Below are positions 63,632 to 64,000 of a stretch of DNA of 64,000 nt, piece after piece. This DNA is from Rhodococcus sp. KBS0724 (lineage in GTDB: Bacteria; Actinomycetota; Actinomycetes; Mycobacteriales; Mycobacteriaceae). The notes under the pieces were generated by a model. That model saw only the letters and a program-made list of their open reading frames with translations. It was not told where the DNA came from and did not search any database. How positions within the stretch are numbered: position 1 is the first letter of the stretch; every line of letters starts with the position of its first letter. Where the stretch lies: assembly GCF_005938745.2 (NCBI RefSeq), contig NZ_VCBX02000001.1, positions 6,586,501 to 6,650,500 on the forward strand, in the 5' to 3' direction. Both the position numbers and the translations under genes were made by a program.

Positions 63632-64000
63632 TTACGGCGTCGCCGCCTGCGCACCCGCATCGAAGCCTGCCGGAATCTCGTAGATCCGCCCGTCGAAACC
63701 AGCACGGTAAAGATGCCCGGCCGCAAATCCGGAAGTGCCGCGTCCGTAAGTCAACACGCTCGATGCCTGCAATCCGGTGGTGAGTGCGCAATACTGACCG
63801 GGACCGTCGATGCGCCACACCTCACCACTGATGTCCGTCGGAACGATGGCACGGTCTCGCGAATCCAACGTCAAACCGTCTGGAGCAGAGAATGTTTCGA
63901 GTCCTCCGAGATCGACCAGCGACTCCGAATAGGACGGATTGTCGACGGAGATGCGGCTCACCCCAGGATTGGCGAACGTACGCGAGACGTAGAGCCACCG
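63632..64000 (-). CDS. SMP-30/gluconolactonase-like beta-propeller protein (partial)
   Basis: The frame is open from the window edge to a stop at 63632, so the 5' end of the gene lies beyond 64000. The visible C-terminal 122 residues have propeller-type repeats (APDGLTLDSRDRAIVPTDIS, GEVWRIDG, AAGHLYRAGFDGRIYEIPAG). It is in the same direction as DyP and ends 57 bases before it. The substrate and localisation cannot be judged from this part. Confidence 0.7.
   Translation of the reverse strand, partial: RWLYVSRTFANPGVSRISVDNPSYSESLVDLGGLETFSAPDGLTLDSRDRAIVPTDISGEVWRIDGPGQYCALTTGLQASSVLTYGRGTSGFAAGHLYRAGFDGRIYEIPAGFDAGAQAATP

Overview
The window is high-GC actinobacterial DNA that looks like Rhodococcus, most likely the R. 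erythropolis/R. qingshengii group. The main evidence is a complete aldoxime-nitrile pathway with an iron-type nitrile hydratase, whose enzymes keep every catalytic residue at the published Rhodococcus positions. A secondary ClpP pair with a PopR-like regulator, F420-type enzymes, an encapsulin/DyP pair and a glucosylglycerate hydrolase fit as well. No rRNA, tRNA or CRISPR array was seen.

Layout. 0.1-7.2 kb: a class A penicillin-binding protein and a sugar ABC importer that resembles trehalose systems (all minus strand). 7.3-8.6 kb: two coupled small genes (DUF2786 and a zinc-hydrolase-like protein). 8.7-11.2 kb: a proteolysis island with a PopR-like repressor, two ClpP subunits, an operator matching the PopR box, and a ribbon-helix-helix/Clp-N fusion protein. 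11.2-16.7 kb: an AprAB-like flavoprotein/ferredoxin pair coupled to an SsuABC-type importer and an LLM oxidoreductase, probably organosulfur acquisition. 16.7-29.2 kb: nitrile metabolism. Acyl-CoA dehydrogenase, acyl-CoA synthetase and TetR lie on the minus strand; AraC, oxd, ami, nthA, nthB and the metallochaperone lie on the plus strand, followed by LysR and a DapA-like aldolase. Together they would convert aldoxime to nitrile, amide, acid and acyl-CoA. 29.3-37.9 kb: an amino-acid ABC importer with fused binding protein and permease, a two-component system with a drug-type ABC exporter, and a PhoX-like phosphatase. 37.9-44 kb: a 2015-residue repetitive surface protein on the minus strand. 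44-47.3 kb: a GH25 lysozyme gene split by an IS3-family element. 47.3-55.3 kb: glucosylglycerate hydrolase, a cation efflux protein, an HNH endonuclease behind an SOS-box promoter, a PHP protein, a PPOX/cyclase fusion and an FtsX-type ABC exporter. 55.2-58.5 kb: a manganese-type ABC importer and an SDR. 58.6-61.7 kb: a five-gene operon joined by four ATGA overlaps. It encodes a small protein, two TIGR04222-type membrane proteins with Gly/Cys tails, a DUF692 (MbnB-like) enzyme and an MbnC/DUF2063-like partner. 61.7-64 kb: encapsulin, its DyP peroxidase cargo, and a partial SMP-30-like gene.

The best candidate for an undescribed system is the 58.6-61.7 kb operon. DUF692 enzymes modify cysteines in peptides, and the two membrane proteins next to this one end in matching Cys-Gly tails that look like substrates. 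The ClpP/PopR/RHH-ClpN island is the second most interesting region. Coordinates and motifs were read directly from the sequence; family names come from recall of conserved motifs, not from database searches.
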